64,000 nucleotides of DNA from Emmonsiellopsis sp. PD_33 (taxonomy: Eukaryota > Ascomycota > Eurotiomycetes > Onygenales > Ajellomycetaceae), in contig JANTQF010000170.1 of NCBI GenBank assembly GCA_032988165.1, positions 1 through 64,000 of the forward strand. The letters are read 5' to 3'. Under the pieces are notes generated by a model. It did no database searches, had not been told where the DNA came from, and saw only the letters and a program-made list of their open reading frames with translations. The first letter of the stretch is position 1. Every line of letters begins with the position of its first letter. A program made the position numbers and the translations under genes. This document shows positions 1-11,064 of the stretch, piece after piece.

Positions 1-2510
1 AATAATTATTTAATTTTAATTTTAGTATTCTTCATGTAATAGCTTGTATTAATAAGAGGTCAGCTGACCATTTGACTGGTGCAGCACTAGGCCTTGCTTA
101 ACTTGGTCAGCTGACCCTGCCTAGTGCAGTCAGCCAACCGATTCTCATGGTCAGGTGAACTGTACGCTCCTGCCGCCGCCAACATCTGCTTACCGCCAGT
201 TGCTTTCGATATCGACACGTTTTCTTTGACAGCAGGATTAAAGCGTTGTTTAGAGACCGTTATTCATGTTGTCTGGTGTCTATTTCACCCATATGGCTTC
301 CCTAAAATCAAGTTTCTCCTGAATCTTCTCCCACTGCCACTTGCCCAGGTGCCTGGTTCCACGTCGTCCAGCCAAACTCAACTTCCAAGCATCCACTGCG
401 AGCTTAACGAGGCGTTGATGCGGGATTCCAAGGCTGTTAATGAGTAGGGGATGATATTTCCTTTGGACAACAATACTCTCTGCTTCTATCCAGGGAGTAT
501 ATTGTCTATATTTCGAGCGGACTCAGTTCACGATTTTTCAACTGGAATATTCAAGCCACTTAGATCCCCTCCCTCCAGCTGCACTACCTTACTAAGGGAT
601 GGATTTCCACGCCTGAAATTTGTGAATGCAGCTTTAGATGACGGTGCCAGCACCATATTATAAGAGATATCTTTATGATGATATCCCCTTTCACACTACT
701 TGCGCTTGTTTCTAACTGCAGTAGCACACAGGGCCCTCCTATTTCAAACTCATTTCAGAGTTTTCCCTGATTTGATTAATCATCGGCTTTGACCTCTTAA
801 AACCAAGCCTGATTCTTCGTGTATTGGACTGGATGCGCGGCTATATAATCTTGGTGTTTTCTATCTCCATGAGAATGGTCAACATGTTGGGCGTTATGAC
901 ATATATAATGCGCTCCGTGGCCCTTAATCGTAAACCATATTTCATTTCTACCACTTTTCATGTTTTGCGCATAAGCTTCCCCTTCAGGATTACTTACCTT
1001 TGTCCATATTTCGCGCGTGGATATATTCTTCTCATCTATACATATACGTATCACGTCCCAACGAGCACATGCTTGCCTTCGATTTTCCCCCAAGGCATCT
1101 CATATCATCCAATCCATCGGACTCGACGAGAGCTCTAGCCGTCTAGTCGTTATAACTCAGCTCATGCGAAGTTAGGAAGTGTGTTTCCCTCGCGCGTTTG
1201 ATTGACCTCATAGCATCTCGTGGCAGAAGCCGGAGCCTTCAATCCTCTCTCCTGGCCACCGAACAGAGGAGCTACTCCCCAAGCGACCTACCCAGAAGCA
1301 GAACCCATCGCGCTTTGTCATCGTCCATTGAACGCTCAGAATAATGTGGTGGACATAGCTTCACGCCGTGCGCCTGGTTCTGTGCTCCTGCGTGATTCGG
1401 TGACTTCGCAAGCAAGCAAACTAGTTGTCGTTTAATACTCCACTAATATATTCTTCCTACGACTCCAGAAAGCGACCTCGATATATAGATCAAAAAGACA
1501 TACGTCACCATCCCAAAGCGCATATCTAGCACAGTTTACCCAGGCAGGAATAACGCAGCGAGGAGAATTCAAGATTCAGAAGTTATTTCCTCCTCCCGCC
1601 CTCCCTATTCATTCCAATGGGTAATAGCTAACCTGTTGCATACATAATTTTGAACAATAAACAGAGATGGCATTCCAATTTCGCATGGACCAACACCAAT
1701 TCAAGGCTAGAAGTGTAAGAAACAAGCAGCAAGGATAGATTTGGAGACAGCCCATTCCCTTTTCACCTTGATTTTTTTTTCTTAGGTTGATGTATATCTT
1801 GTCACTCACTACAGAAATCTGTTTATTGAATTAAATTCCATTTTGCTCTATTTGTTTGATCTGATTCTCTGTGTCTATATACTCCTCACCCCTCTCCTGG
1901 TGTTTTCCCGTCTCCACTCTCCCTTTTTACATGGTCTTCATTGTAATAAGTTATTCACACTCATCTTGTATGGACAAATGGGGGTATTGAAATTATTTTT
2001 ATTGTGTTGCTTCAATTGGTTCATTTATACAAGTGACCATGCCGAATCATACTAACTAGGAGTAGGGTCACTGGGAATATTTTGACATGAACTTATGAAT
2101 AGAAATCAGCATAACAGTTTCACCATGCACAAATATTCTAATTGCAATTGGATCTAGGGAATTTGTATTTGATCCGCGAGTAATAAAGTTGGGAGGATAA
2201 GAAAATACGAAAAGTTGATATTTGTCACCAAGCTTGAGCTTTGGCCTTTTGTTGGCGGGCTTGGCATGGAATCTGGAGAGAAAACATCGTCATCCATGGT
2301 TTGGTGTCCGGCATCGTGTCCTTTTTGTTGCTTCAACGTGGCATTTCCCCTCACCACCATTCGTTGTGATTTGCCGTGGATTATATGAATATGGACTACA
2401 TGCCCTGAGAAATAACAACATCCCCGTCAATTGCAGGTTTATTGCCGCCGTTTTGAGAATACATATCCCAGAAGTTTTATGTCGACTGATCGCGACGATC
2501 AGACAGCGTC
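1..2510. other. gene-free left edge and GWT1 upstream region
   Basis: The first 55 bases are strongly A+T-rich and are followed by palindromic sequence (listed separately). From about 140 to 2510 I see only short, mutually overlapping open frames with no recognisable protein. The last few hundred bases should hold the GWT1 promoter and leader. The left edge may be the end of a repeat that continues outside the window. Confidence 0.6.
58..132. repeat. nested palindromes and inverted repeat next to an A+T-rich edge
   Basis: Two perfect 12-bp palindromes, GGTCAGCTGACC, lie at 58-69 and 105-116. A 14-bp inverted repeat also pairs TGACTG...CACTAGGC (73-92, with a 6-nt insert GTGCAG) with GCCTAGTGCAGTCA at 119-132. 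The structure directly follows an A+T-rich tract, which is the arrangement expected at the end of a degenerate transposon. The rest of any such element would be outside the window. Confidence 0.55.
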
Positions 2511-4121
2511 ATGGCAAAGGTGCAGAGCTATAAAGAGCGAAAGGAAGCGTTCGTATCCAATTTATCTGGTGGAGACATATTGGAAATCAATTCTGTAACG
2601 CTTGTGGCACCGGTGAGTTTGAATTGCGCTTGACCACCCTTCCTCTCCTCCGCATAGCCCGGGCCCACGATATAGAACGAAAAGCTGACATTAACCACCA
2701 CCCAGGCCGCATTACTTCTTTGGTCCGCCCTCCAATCCCGCAAGTCCTTCTTTTCGCCATATGGAATCGCACCTCTGGTTGCCGATTTCCTTCTAAATGT
2801 CGTCGCAATTCTCTTCGCAACCACTCTCTACTCCTCCACCCCGCTCCTCCTCAATATCCTCCTCATATCCCCCGCCATTCTGATATTACTGGGACCAAAG
2901 CGGCAGACGGTACAAAAAGCGAAGCCCCCACCAGAGAGTTTAAAACCTCAAGATGACGCTGGGAAAAGCGCGAAAAAGTCATCGAATGCGCTTGATCCTA
3001 TCCCCCTCCGCCCATTCCTCACCACATACCGCGGAGCGATGATGATTGTGACATGTATGGCTATTCTTGCGGTAGATTTTCGTATATTCCCCCGTCGATT
3101 TGCAAAGGTGGAAAATTGGGGTACATCCCTGATGGACATGGGCGTTGGATCCTTTGTCTTCTCTGGGGGTCTTGTGTCTGCCCGGTCAGTCGTGAAGGAG
3201 CAACTTTTTGGGGCCTCGAGTGGCCGATCGCTCCCTAAAAGAATTCTCGGGTCGGCACGACATGCGATCCCGCTCTTTGTACTAGGGCTCATCCGATTAT
3301 ACAGCGTGAAGGGATTAGATTATGCGGAACATGTGACGGAGTATGGAGTGCACTGGAACTTCTTCTTCACCTTGGCCTTTATCCCACCATTCGTGGAAAT
3401 TTTCCATTCTCTAACAGCTATAATTCCTTCCTACGAAGCTCTCTCCCTGTTGATTGCCATAGGATATCAGGTTGTTCTTGAGTCGACGAGTTTAAAGAGC
3501 TACATATTGATATCGCCCCGTGGCCCATCCCTGCTCTCGAAGAATCGTGAAGGCATTTTCTCACTTCTAGGATACCTGGCCATTTTCCTCTCGGGGCGCG
3601 CGACCGGGATGAAAGTGATGCCTCGAGAAACCTCCGCCTCCAAGACACCCCATCAGGCGCGAAAAGCCCTTCTTATCCGCATGGCGATCTGGACTGGGAT
3701 TTGGACGGTATTATTCGCCCTCAATTCGCTCCACGTGTTTGGTTTCGGAGCTGGTATCCCTGTTTCCAGACGGCTGGCCAATATGCCGTATGTCCTTTGG
3801 GTTACGGCTTTCAACAACGGACAGTTATTCCTCTTCTGTCTCATTGAGACGTTGTTCTTCCCGTCGGCCCATAAGGCGACCGACAAATCAAGCGAAGAAG
3901 AACGGAGTGGCCTTGCTACGAGCAGGATCATGCGCGCATTTAATAAGAACGGCTTGGCTATTTTCTTGGTTGCCAACCTGCTTACGGGCGCGGTAAATAT
4001 GGGGGTGAACACTCTGGATGCCAGCAAGGGGACGGCAATGGCGGTGTTGGTTGGGTATGCGGCGGTCTTGACTGGTGTTGCACTGGCGATGGATAAATGG
4101 AATTTCAAGCTGAGGCTGTGA
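2511..4121 (+). CDS. GWT1: GPI-anchored wall transfer protein 1 (glucosaminyl-PI inositol acyltransferase)
   Basis: Gwt1 adds an acyl chain to the inositol of glucosaminyl-phosphatidylinositol in the ER, an early step of GPI-anchor synthesis, and is needed for cell-wall mannoprotein attachment. Exons are 2511-2612 and 2706-4121, joined in phase 0 over a 93-nt intron (GTGAGT...CCCAG), giving 505 residues, about the usual fungal length. The protein is polytopic. The N-terminus reads MAKVQSYKERKEAFVSNLSG and is followed by many hydrophobic segments; family landmarks include FRIFPRRFAKVENWGTSLMD and a conserved stretch around MGVGSFVFSGG. A hydrophilic lysine- and proline-rich loop lies at about residues 95-125. 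An internal Met at 3039 also opens a long frame, but it would drop the first membrane segments. The same-strand amidase starts about 410 bp downstream with its own TATA-like box. Confidence 0.93.
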
Positions 4122-4534
4122 ATGCATGGGGTTTGCTTGTTTGCGATTGGATACTCCGTAGATATTTTTTTGTTTTTAATAATAGATTTATTCATGTAAC
4201 CTAATTCGACAGGCATAAGCTTTCGTCAGCTTCCAATTTAGTAGAACAGGGATTACAGCTATCCAGCCGTCGGTACGCGTTAAGGACGTCAATACGAGTA
4301 AGTTTGCCCTATATAAAAGCTCATTGACCCGGTCTGAGACCAGAACCTTCATGCCGCTCTCCTCAATGCTCTGCTTGAATTAGGGCTGAAACCATCAAAA
4401 GCAGCATTGCTCGCAAAAGCGGCGACAAACCCCTGTGCCTCGGTTCGTCGTCGCCAACGTCACACGAAAACAACGCCAGAAAGGGGCGTCAACAGCTTCA
4501 ACCCGCACAGCTCATTGAACCCATATACATCAAT
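4122..4534 (+). other. GWT1 3' region and amidase promoter/leader
   Basis: This non-coding spacer holds an A+T-rich stretch just after the GWT1 stop (possible 3' end signals) and a TATA-like sequence ahead of the amidase. No separate gene is visible. Confidence 0.5.
4310..4319 (+). promoter_or_regulatory. TATA-like box of the amidase gene
   Basis: TATATAAAAG lies 216 bp upstream of the amidase ATG at 4535, a plausible distance for a core promoter plus leader. It is assigned by sequence only. Confidence 0.45.
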
Positions 4535-6647
4535 ATGGCCGGTACATCTGGGGCAGAGCCCAGATTCTACAATTACCCTACTCCACGTGAAGGGCCGGAC
4601 GTTCCATACAGAAATGTCACTGAATCCAATCCGGTACTTCGAGGGCGGCTACTAGAGATTGGAGCTTCACTGTTAGTGGTTTGCTTTGTTACTTGTTAAT
4701 GGCTCTGCTGCTTATCCTATTCCGCGTTTCATCATTGGCTCGTGAAATGAGGGAAAGCAAAAGAGGGCTGCACAATTTGAGCGTTAGATCATCGTGCTAA
4801 CTATACCCCCATCAACTGTATAGAGTCGCTTCTTCCCCCCTGATCCAGGGCTTCCTCTGGCGCAATGCAGGCTTCACCACCCTTCGCAATATCGAAAGCT
4901 TAAAAGACTATGAAGCCCGCTTCGATCCTACTGTCATACCCGTCGCTGATACCGCCACTACGGAGACGCAATCGAGCTTACCTGCACCAGCTAGACGGCG
5001 CGAAGGAGAGGGCTATTATACGTCGGCAGACTACCATGGGCTCTACCTATCAGGTGAACTCACACCTACAGCAGTGGTAGATGCGCTTCTGCCGCTCATT
5101 CGACGTGACATTAGCCCCTCCGGTGAGCATTCGGTTGCCTTCCTGGAATCGAAGATAGATATCATTCGTGCCTCTGCGACAGCTTCGACGGAGCGGTACA
5201 AAGCTGGTAACCCGCTGGGTCCGTTGGATGGAGTTCCTGTTGCGGTCAAGGATGAAGTAGATCTTGAAGGATATAAGCGGACGTTGGGGAGCAAGATGGA
5301 TTTCACTAGCAAGACGAAGGGGACTTCTTGGTGCGTGCAGAAGTGGGAGGAGGCGGGAGCTATTATTATTGGGAAGACAAATATGCATGAGTTCGGACTT
5401 GGTAAGATTCTTACTTTTTTTTGTTTTGCTTTTGGATGAGCCGGTGGCTGCGCGACTTTTTTTTTCGTATCATGGCCCATGCTATGCACCCTATGCATTA
5501 TTAGAGGTGACTGACATCAACAATTTTAGATACCACGAACAACAATCCTATTACTGGGACCCCGAGAAATCCTCATAACAAGGATTATTATACGGGTGGC
5601 TCTTCGGGAGGTTCTGGATATGTGGTTGGCGCAGGTCTCGTTCCAATCGCCCTAGGAGCCGACGGCGGTGGCTCAATTCGCGTTCCCTCCGGATTTTGTG
5701 GTATATACGGCATCAAGACATCTCATGGCCGTGTTTCTGGAAACCCAACTGTTGGTATAGCGTCAACTACGGGTGTTCTTGGGCCGATGGCCTCGAACCT
5801 TGACGATTTGGCCCTGTCGTACCGACTTATGGCAGCCCCAGATCCGGACGCTGCCGCCTCCTCTTGCTTCCCTGATCCCCTAGCCACTATCCCATCCAGC
5901 TCGAAACTCTCATCCCGACCAAAAGTAATTGGCGTAGTCAAAGACTGGGTCAATCGCGCTGACCCTGCCGTCCTCTCCCTGTTCAACAAGGCCATAGACT
6001 ACTACCGCAACGACCAAAACTACACCGTCGTCGACATCTCCATCCCCCACCTCCCCGAAGGCCAAAAAGCCCACACCATCACCATACTCTCTGAAATCTC
6101 CTCCTCACTGAGTCCTGAGCAAATCAGCAACCTCACCGCACCAAACAAAGTCCTCGTCTCCATGAGCAGCACCCAATCAACCGCACAAGATTTCCTCGCA
6201 GCCCAAAAACTACGCAGCCTGCTCATGTCCCATCTTGCCTTCTTATTCAAAAAGTACCCGGGCATGGTCATCGCCACGCCCACCACACCCATGCCGGGTT
6301 GGAAGATTTTCGGCGGAGAAGCTGACCTTGTTAAAGGGGTGAGTGATGGCAATTCAACCATGAGGTCTATGGAATATGTGTATTTGGCAAATTTCACTGG
6401 CTGCCCGGCGATTTCGCGGCCAATGGGGAATGTTGAGGGGCCTGAGGCGCCGGTAGGACTCATGGGGATGGGCCAGTGGGGGACTGAGGAGGAATTGATT
6501 GAGTGGGCGAGGGATGGTGAGGGGATGCTGGATGTCGCTGGAGACAGTGTTGCGACTGCCAGTGCCGCAGTTGGAAGAGGGCCAAAGGTTCCGGATGTGA
6601 AGAATGGTGGGAAGTGGGTTGATGTTCTTGCTTTGGTTCGTGGGTAA
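4535..6647 (+). CDS. amidase-signature family hydrolase
   Basis: This is an amidase-signature enzyme that hydrolyses a carboxamide; the substrate cannot be read from the sequence. Exons 4535-4671, 4824-5401 and 5530-6647 splice in frame to 610 residues. The introns have clear signals: GTTAGT...TAG with a GCTAACTA branch site, and GTAAGA...TTTTAG. The family Lys-cisSer-Ser triad is visible as Lys188 (in VPVAVKDEVD), Ser263 (in GGSSGGS, residues 261-267) and Ser287 (in GADGGGSIR, 24 residues after the cis-Ser, the spacing seen in fatty acid amide hydrolase). The region between about residues 340 and 440 is less conserved in character. No signal peptide is obvious, so it is probably cytosolic. 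GatA (the tRNA amidotransferase subunit) shares the signature, but the length and divergent C-terminus favour a stand-alone amidase. Confidence 0.88.
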
Positions 6648-7648
6648 GGGGGGGAGACGGGTTGGAGAAGTGAGATATTTTCTCTCCAATTGATTCCTCA
6701 CCACCCCTCTTTTGTCAATTTGTTGGTCCGTTTCCCAGGCGCTTTGAGTTCTTCTATGAATATATTTAATGATTAGCCTAGTTTAAGGATTTACACCCTA
6801 GGGTGCCTAGTACATGTAATATCAACCATTGCAGGATTAAAACACAGGACCAGTGCACTTTACTGTAGTTCCCCACAAAGCATACATACCTGAATGCTAT
6901 CATTGATACCTATTTAAAATCAGAACTTTTATTCCAGACTCATTTTCAGAACCTTACAAGCTGGGTTGGCTTAATAAGTGAACTACACAGTACTCACAAC
7001 ACATTTAAAGAACACTTTGAGAGTATAAGAACAAAGTGATGGGTCCTGGATTCCCGATTATATGCTCACTTATATTCAAACAATTTGGATAGGGGCAAAG
7101 CATACATACCTCTCTTTTTCTTTCCCTTTTTGTCTAGTAGGACACCTAATCCTCCCAAGGTTAGCATAAACATAGTTAACTAACTAATAAAAAAGGAACT
7201 ATATAGATAGGGAGGATTGAAGCTCTTGAAAGGGGGTATGTAGAATCTCATACAACTGATGGGGTTGCCCTATGCATGCATGTATTCCTATGTAGTTAAT
7301 GATGAAGTTAATTAACATCATGCAGACCAGATTTAAATCATTCAAGATCAAAAATAAACCAACCAGATTTGTGTTGAAATGCACAGTTTTTAACCTCATC
7401 GAATAGTTAAGTGAGATTGCCCAGGAATTTAGTTAACCACATAGTTAGGCAACCACCATCACTAATAACTAACTATATATCTCCATGTATCACGCCCTCG
7501 TATTCGATTTTAGATAGATACACCACACCCCCCTTCCTCCATCTGGCATCCCCCAATCTGCGTAGCACAGCAAAAAGCCTAAATCCCCTCGAACCCACCC
7601 CCACCCCCTCGTTACAAAAACCAAAAAACACAAAACACAAAACAAAAA
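6648..7648. other. A+T-rich intergenic spacer
   Basis: About 1 kb of non-coding sequence with repeated TAGTTAACT-like words between about 7160 and 7470, then a C+A-rich leader just before the next ORF. No gene or RNA is recognised. Confidence 0.5.
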
Positions 7649-8434
7649 ATGCCTCCCACCCCCCTCCCCCCCGCCGACCAACAATCCCTCCTAACAATCT
7701 GCAACGCCCACGCCCACCTCTACGCGGACACGAAACACATCTCAACCGCACAGTTCTGGATCCGCGTCGCGACGGAGTTTAACCGCGAGCTTGGGCGGAC
7801 TCCCTGTACGGGGGCGCGGGGTAGAGGGAGGGGGAGGGGGAGGGGGAGGGGAGAAGGGAGAAAGGCAGAAACGCCAACGGAGCCTGAGAGGAAGGGCCCG
7901 TCATTATCTGGTTCTGCGGCGCGGAGTTGGGTTGGGTATTTGGTTGATGGGTATTATCGGGAGCGGGAGCGGGGAGGCGGGGGGAGACCGGAAAGAAGGA
8001 GAAGGGTAGATTTATTAGGGCATGGGGATAGGGGTGGGAGTGAACCGCAACCCACCACAACCACAACCACAACGAATAATAACCCGCCCCATCAGTCCCG
8101 TTCTCCATCCGTCCCACGAGCGTCAGAGGGAGATTCGGCCTCGGAACCAATCGAGGAACAAATTGTGAATGAACATGCACCAAAGACAACAACGACAACG
8201 ACAACCCCGCTTCAGCAATGGATAGCCACGTATGAGCGGTTCGGGCATCTGCGGGGATATGTGCCGCCGGGGAGACCGGGTGGAGGAGGGCCCGCTTGGG
8301 TGTTTCATGGGGATGGTGATGGTGATGGAGAGGTTCAGTTACCGCCGGGAGTGAAGATGGAGGTCTCCCATCGTCCAGGGTGTCGGTGTCATCGGGGCCA
8401 AGGGGGGAGGGGTGTTCATTATAGTTTGGCGTGA
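7649..8434 (+). CDS. unrecognised low-complexity protein, weak Myb/SANT-like look
   Basis: A single uninterrupted frame of 261 codons. The N-terminal 50 residues look like folded protein (TAQFWIRVATEFNRELGR), and a second ordered piece, ARSWVGYLVDGYYRER, follows after an Arg-Gly repeat at about residues 58-68, which is encoded by a GGGGAG-rich tract near 7821-7855. Ordered pieces separated by low complexity, with Trp at the start of a helix, resemble fungal Myb/SANT-like DNA-binding proteins, but this is only a visual impression. Thr- and Asn-rich runs, an Asp-Gly run and a Cys/His-containing tail follow. The G+C-rich frame contrasts with the A+T-rich flanks. Part of the low-complexity coding sequence also leaves antisense frames open, so reality and exact extent are uncertain. 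Confidence 0.5.
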   Translation: MPPTPLPPADQQSLLTICNAHAHLYADTKHISTAQFWIRVATEFNRELGRTPCTGARGRGRGRGRGRGEGRKAETPTEPERKGPSLSGSAARSWVGYLVDGYYRERERGGGGRPERRRRVDLLGHGDRGGSEPQPTTTTTTTNNNPPHQSRSPSVPRASEGDSASEPIEEQIVNEHAPKTTTTTTTPLQQWIATYERFGHLRGYVPPGRPGGGGPAWVFHGDGDGDGEVQLPPGVKMEVSHRPGCRCHRGQGGRGVHYSLA

Positions 8435-9068
8435 TTGATGTGTGGTGGTGGTGAGGAAGGGGAATGTATTTTGATGGAGTTGGGTTTGATGGTAATGATC
8501 GAAGTCTTTGAAAGGACTGGGCGGCAGGATATAGTTTAGGATGAATAGGGTTGCTGAATTAAAAGCGCAGAGATGTGAAAGAAATATGCCAGTAAGTAGT
8601 TCTGGATGAATAAATGTAACAGAGTTATGGTTTAAATAATAATAAAACAGCCTAAATAAACAAATAAACAAATAAGTAATAACCCAAGAAAGATATAGAT
8701 ATCATCATGCTCGTTCCCCTGGAAGAGCAAAGATGTCAATTTGAAATAAAATGCAACTGGCTGAGAAGTCAAATATAAAGAAAAGAAAGCAGAGTAACTA
8801 CTAGAAACGAATAGGAATGAACCCAAGATAGACACATAGATAATACATCTCCCCAGAATCCTAAAAGAATAGTTTAAACAAAATCCATCCATCCATACCC
8901 AATTGATCATCATGTATCAGACATGGATCCCATCCGAGAGCATCGTATGGCCAAATAACCTCTAAAAAATGGAGGATAAGATAAAAAGCAAGTCCTCGGG
9001 GCAAAAAAGAAAAAAAAATTATCCAACCCCTATCCCATCTATCCTATCTCAAGAAAGAACGCAACACT
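8435..9068. other. intergenic region between convergent genes
   Basis: This contains the 3' ends of the plus-strand unknown gene and of minus-strand PDE1. It is A+T-rich with short A runs and AATAAA-like words near 8640-8670. No additional gene is seen. Confidence 0.45.
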
Positions 9069-11064
9069 CTAAACAAAAACCTCCTCACCGGAGAGGGGTG
9101 CGAAAAACTCACACCCCAAGCCCGCTTCCTCGTTGCGAGCCTGAACCTCTTCTAAGATCTTCTCCCTAGCGGACCTCCCATCCGTTAACGTATCTTTAAT
9201 ATGTATCAGATACACCTCCAGCCCCCCTAGCGGTTTCTGGGTGCTCGAGCCGGAACTCCTTCGTCGCCGCCTGCATGGGGCGATAGTGGATTCAGCTAAT
9301 GAGCTGGTGTCGGGAGTATGGGTTTGTCTATAGTCATGACTGCCCACATTGTCGTCGTCCATTGCTTCCGACGCGACTGCTGGCGAGGCTCGTTCGTCAT
9401 CTAAAGCAGGTCGGTTAGGGTCAGCGTCTTCGTCGCCATGAGAGCGGCGGGTTTTCCTCCGAGTGGGACTTGTACGGGGCGGTTGGGATGACTGCTTGAT
9501 TGTTCGTGGACTGGTGGGTTCATCGGAGATGGAGGAAACGCGGCGCTTGCGCTTTCGTGTCAACATGTGGCCTGAATGCGGTTTTAGCGCATCTAGCACT
9601 TTTCCTGCTAGAACTTCTAGCTCGGCGATTAGGTGGCGGGGACATAGATGGCCGTATAAATAATTATCGTCGACGGAGTCGGTATAGGAGCATTCGATGA
9701 AGATGGCGCGGAGAATTCCATTGGCAATTTTAGGTGCGGCGATTTCCCATACTTTCTCATTTCGTGGTTCGAGGGATATACTGTCTGGTTCGATGTCGCC
9801 AAATATGATAATTTCCGTTCCGCTGCGTTCGTCGCGGAGGAAGAAGGCAGAGCTTTCGACGGTGGCTAAGGTCATGTCTTTTCCGGCTACGTTATTGCCG
9901 GGTATACTCTGATGGGTTGGGGTGAATGAGCGGCTATAAGGGTATAGTTTAGTACATTTTCATTGTTTAGAGAATGAGGACGAAGGAGAGGCACACCCTA
10001 GATCTTGGGTATCTATAGATACTCGCCTTGAAGGAAGTAGTACCGGCTCAGTCGTGAATACCGTGCTCTCCGCTCGATGGTGCTTCCCTGTTTCCGGATG
10101 ATACCGCTGTCCACACAGTCCATGACTAACGCTCAGGCATTTCGTAATAATCCCATCGCAGGCCTTGACATAACCTCGTCCTTCGCTACGACCTAGTCTG
10201 GGGTTCCCCCCATCGACTAGTCGTTGGTACGTTAGCAAACCAGCACCTCCATCCTCATCAGAAAGGTTCGGCCACGTGATATCATTGAAAATGTGATTCT
10301 TAATGGCAGCGATAGTAGACGGAAGCGCAGCGACCACTTTGGGATTCGATTGAGCTTCCACCAGCGGTGTATTCATAGCTAGACCGGAAACATGATCCAG
10401 ATGGGGGTGCGTGACGAGGACGGAAGATATGATTTCGCGGAATATATAGGCCGCATTAGCCTCAGTAGTAATGTTAGGAAGTTCAATCCCAGCAAAGGGT
10501 CCATCCTTCATCCTTAGTTTGGAATCTTTTGAAGATGTATCTTTGGTGAAATTGGAGCTCTCCAGAGCCCGGATGATCCCTGCTAATAGCGTTCCTGCGT
10601 CTACGGCGATGACGGAGCCCTTGGTCCAGTTTGTTGACGTGGATCGAACAAGAATTCCTGTGACTATGTCCTCTCTTGGTCCACCAGATGCGCCCTGTTT
10701 GTGCACATTGTTAGTGTATTTCATATGACATGTCATGGGAGGCAAATTAAGGAGAATTGACGCAAGTAGAGCCAAGGCCATAGGCAACTGGAAGGAAACA
10801 GTATCCACATAGCAAGTAAAAAAACAACCCAAAAGTTGTAAACTCCTCGTTGACAAGGAGTACTGCCCTCGAGATGCCAATCCACAACCCCAGTGGCATA
10901 AAAGCTCTCACAAACACAACAGGTCATCTGATCCAACCACTAAATCACAGCCACGCGCGCGCACACAAAAAAATAAAGTCACTCACCAGCACAATAATCT
11001 GAAAAGTCGCCTTCTCCCTGTGCCCCGATCTCTGTCCCCGCCCACTGGCGCCATCACGATGCAT
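9069..11064 (-). CDS. PDE1: low-affinity (class II) 3',5'-cyclic-nucleotide phosphodiesterase
   Basis: Class II phosphodiesterases hydrolyse cAMP to 5'-AMP and damp cAMP/PKA signalling. Minus-strand exons are 11064-10987, 10694-10023 and 9908-9069, all joined in phase 0, giving about 529 residues. The short first exon ends ...TFQIIVL and continues GASGGPREDIVTGILVRST, the family N-terminus. The metal-binding motif HPHLDHVSG is at about residues 122-130, and IIIFGDIEPDSISLEPRN belongs to the conserved C-terminal part. An in-frame stop upstream of 11064 with no intervening ATG supports the start. The second junction is the best of a few GT choices (GTATCT at 10022), so a handful of residues there are uncertain. 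Basic, Ser/Pro-rich low-complexity sequence (about residues 365-475) interrupts the C-terminal half. Confidence 0.87.

Noticed and set aside
7779..8204. 141-codon minus-strand frame opposite the low-complexity gene
   Set aside because: Pro/Ser-rich antisense reading of Gly/Arg-rich coding sequence.
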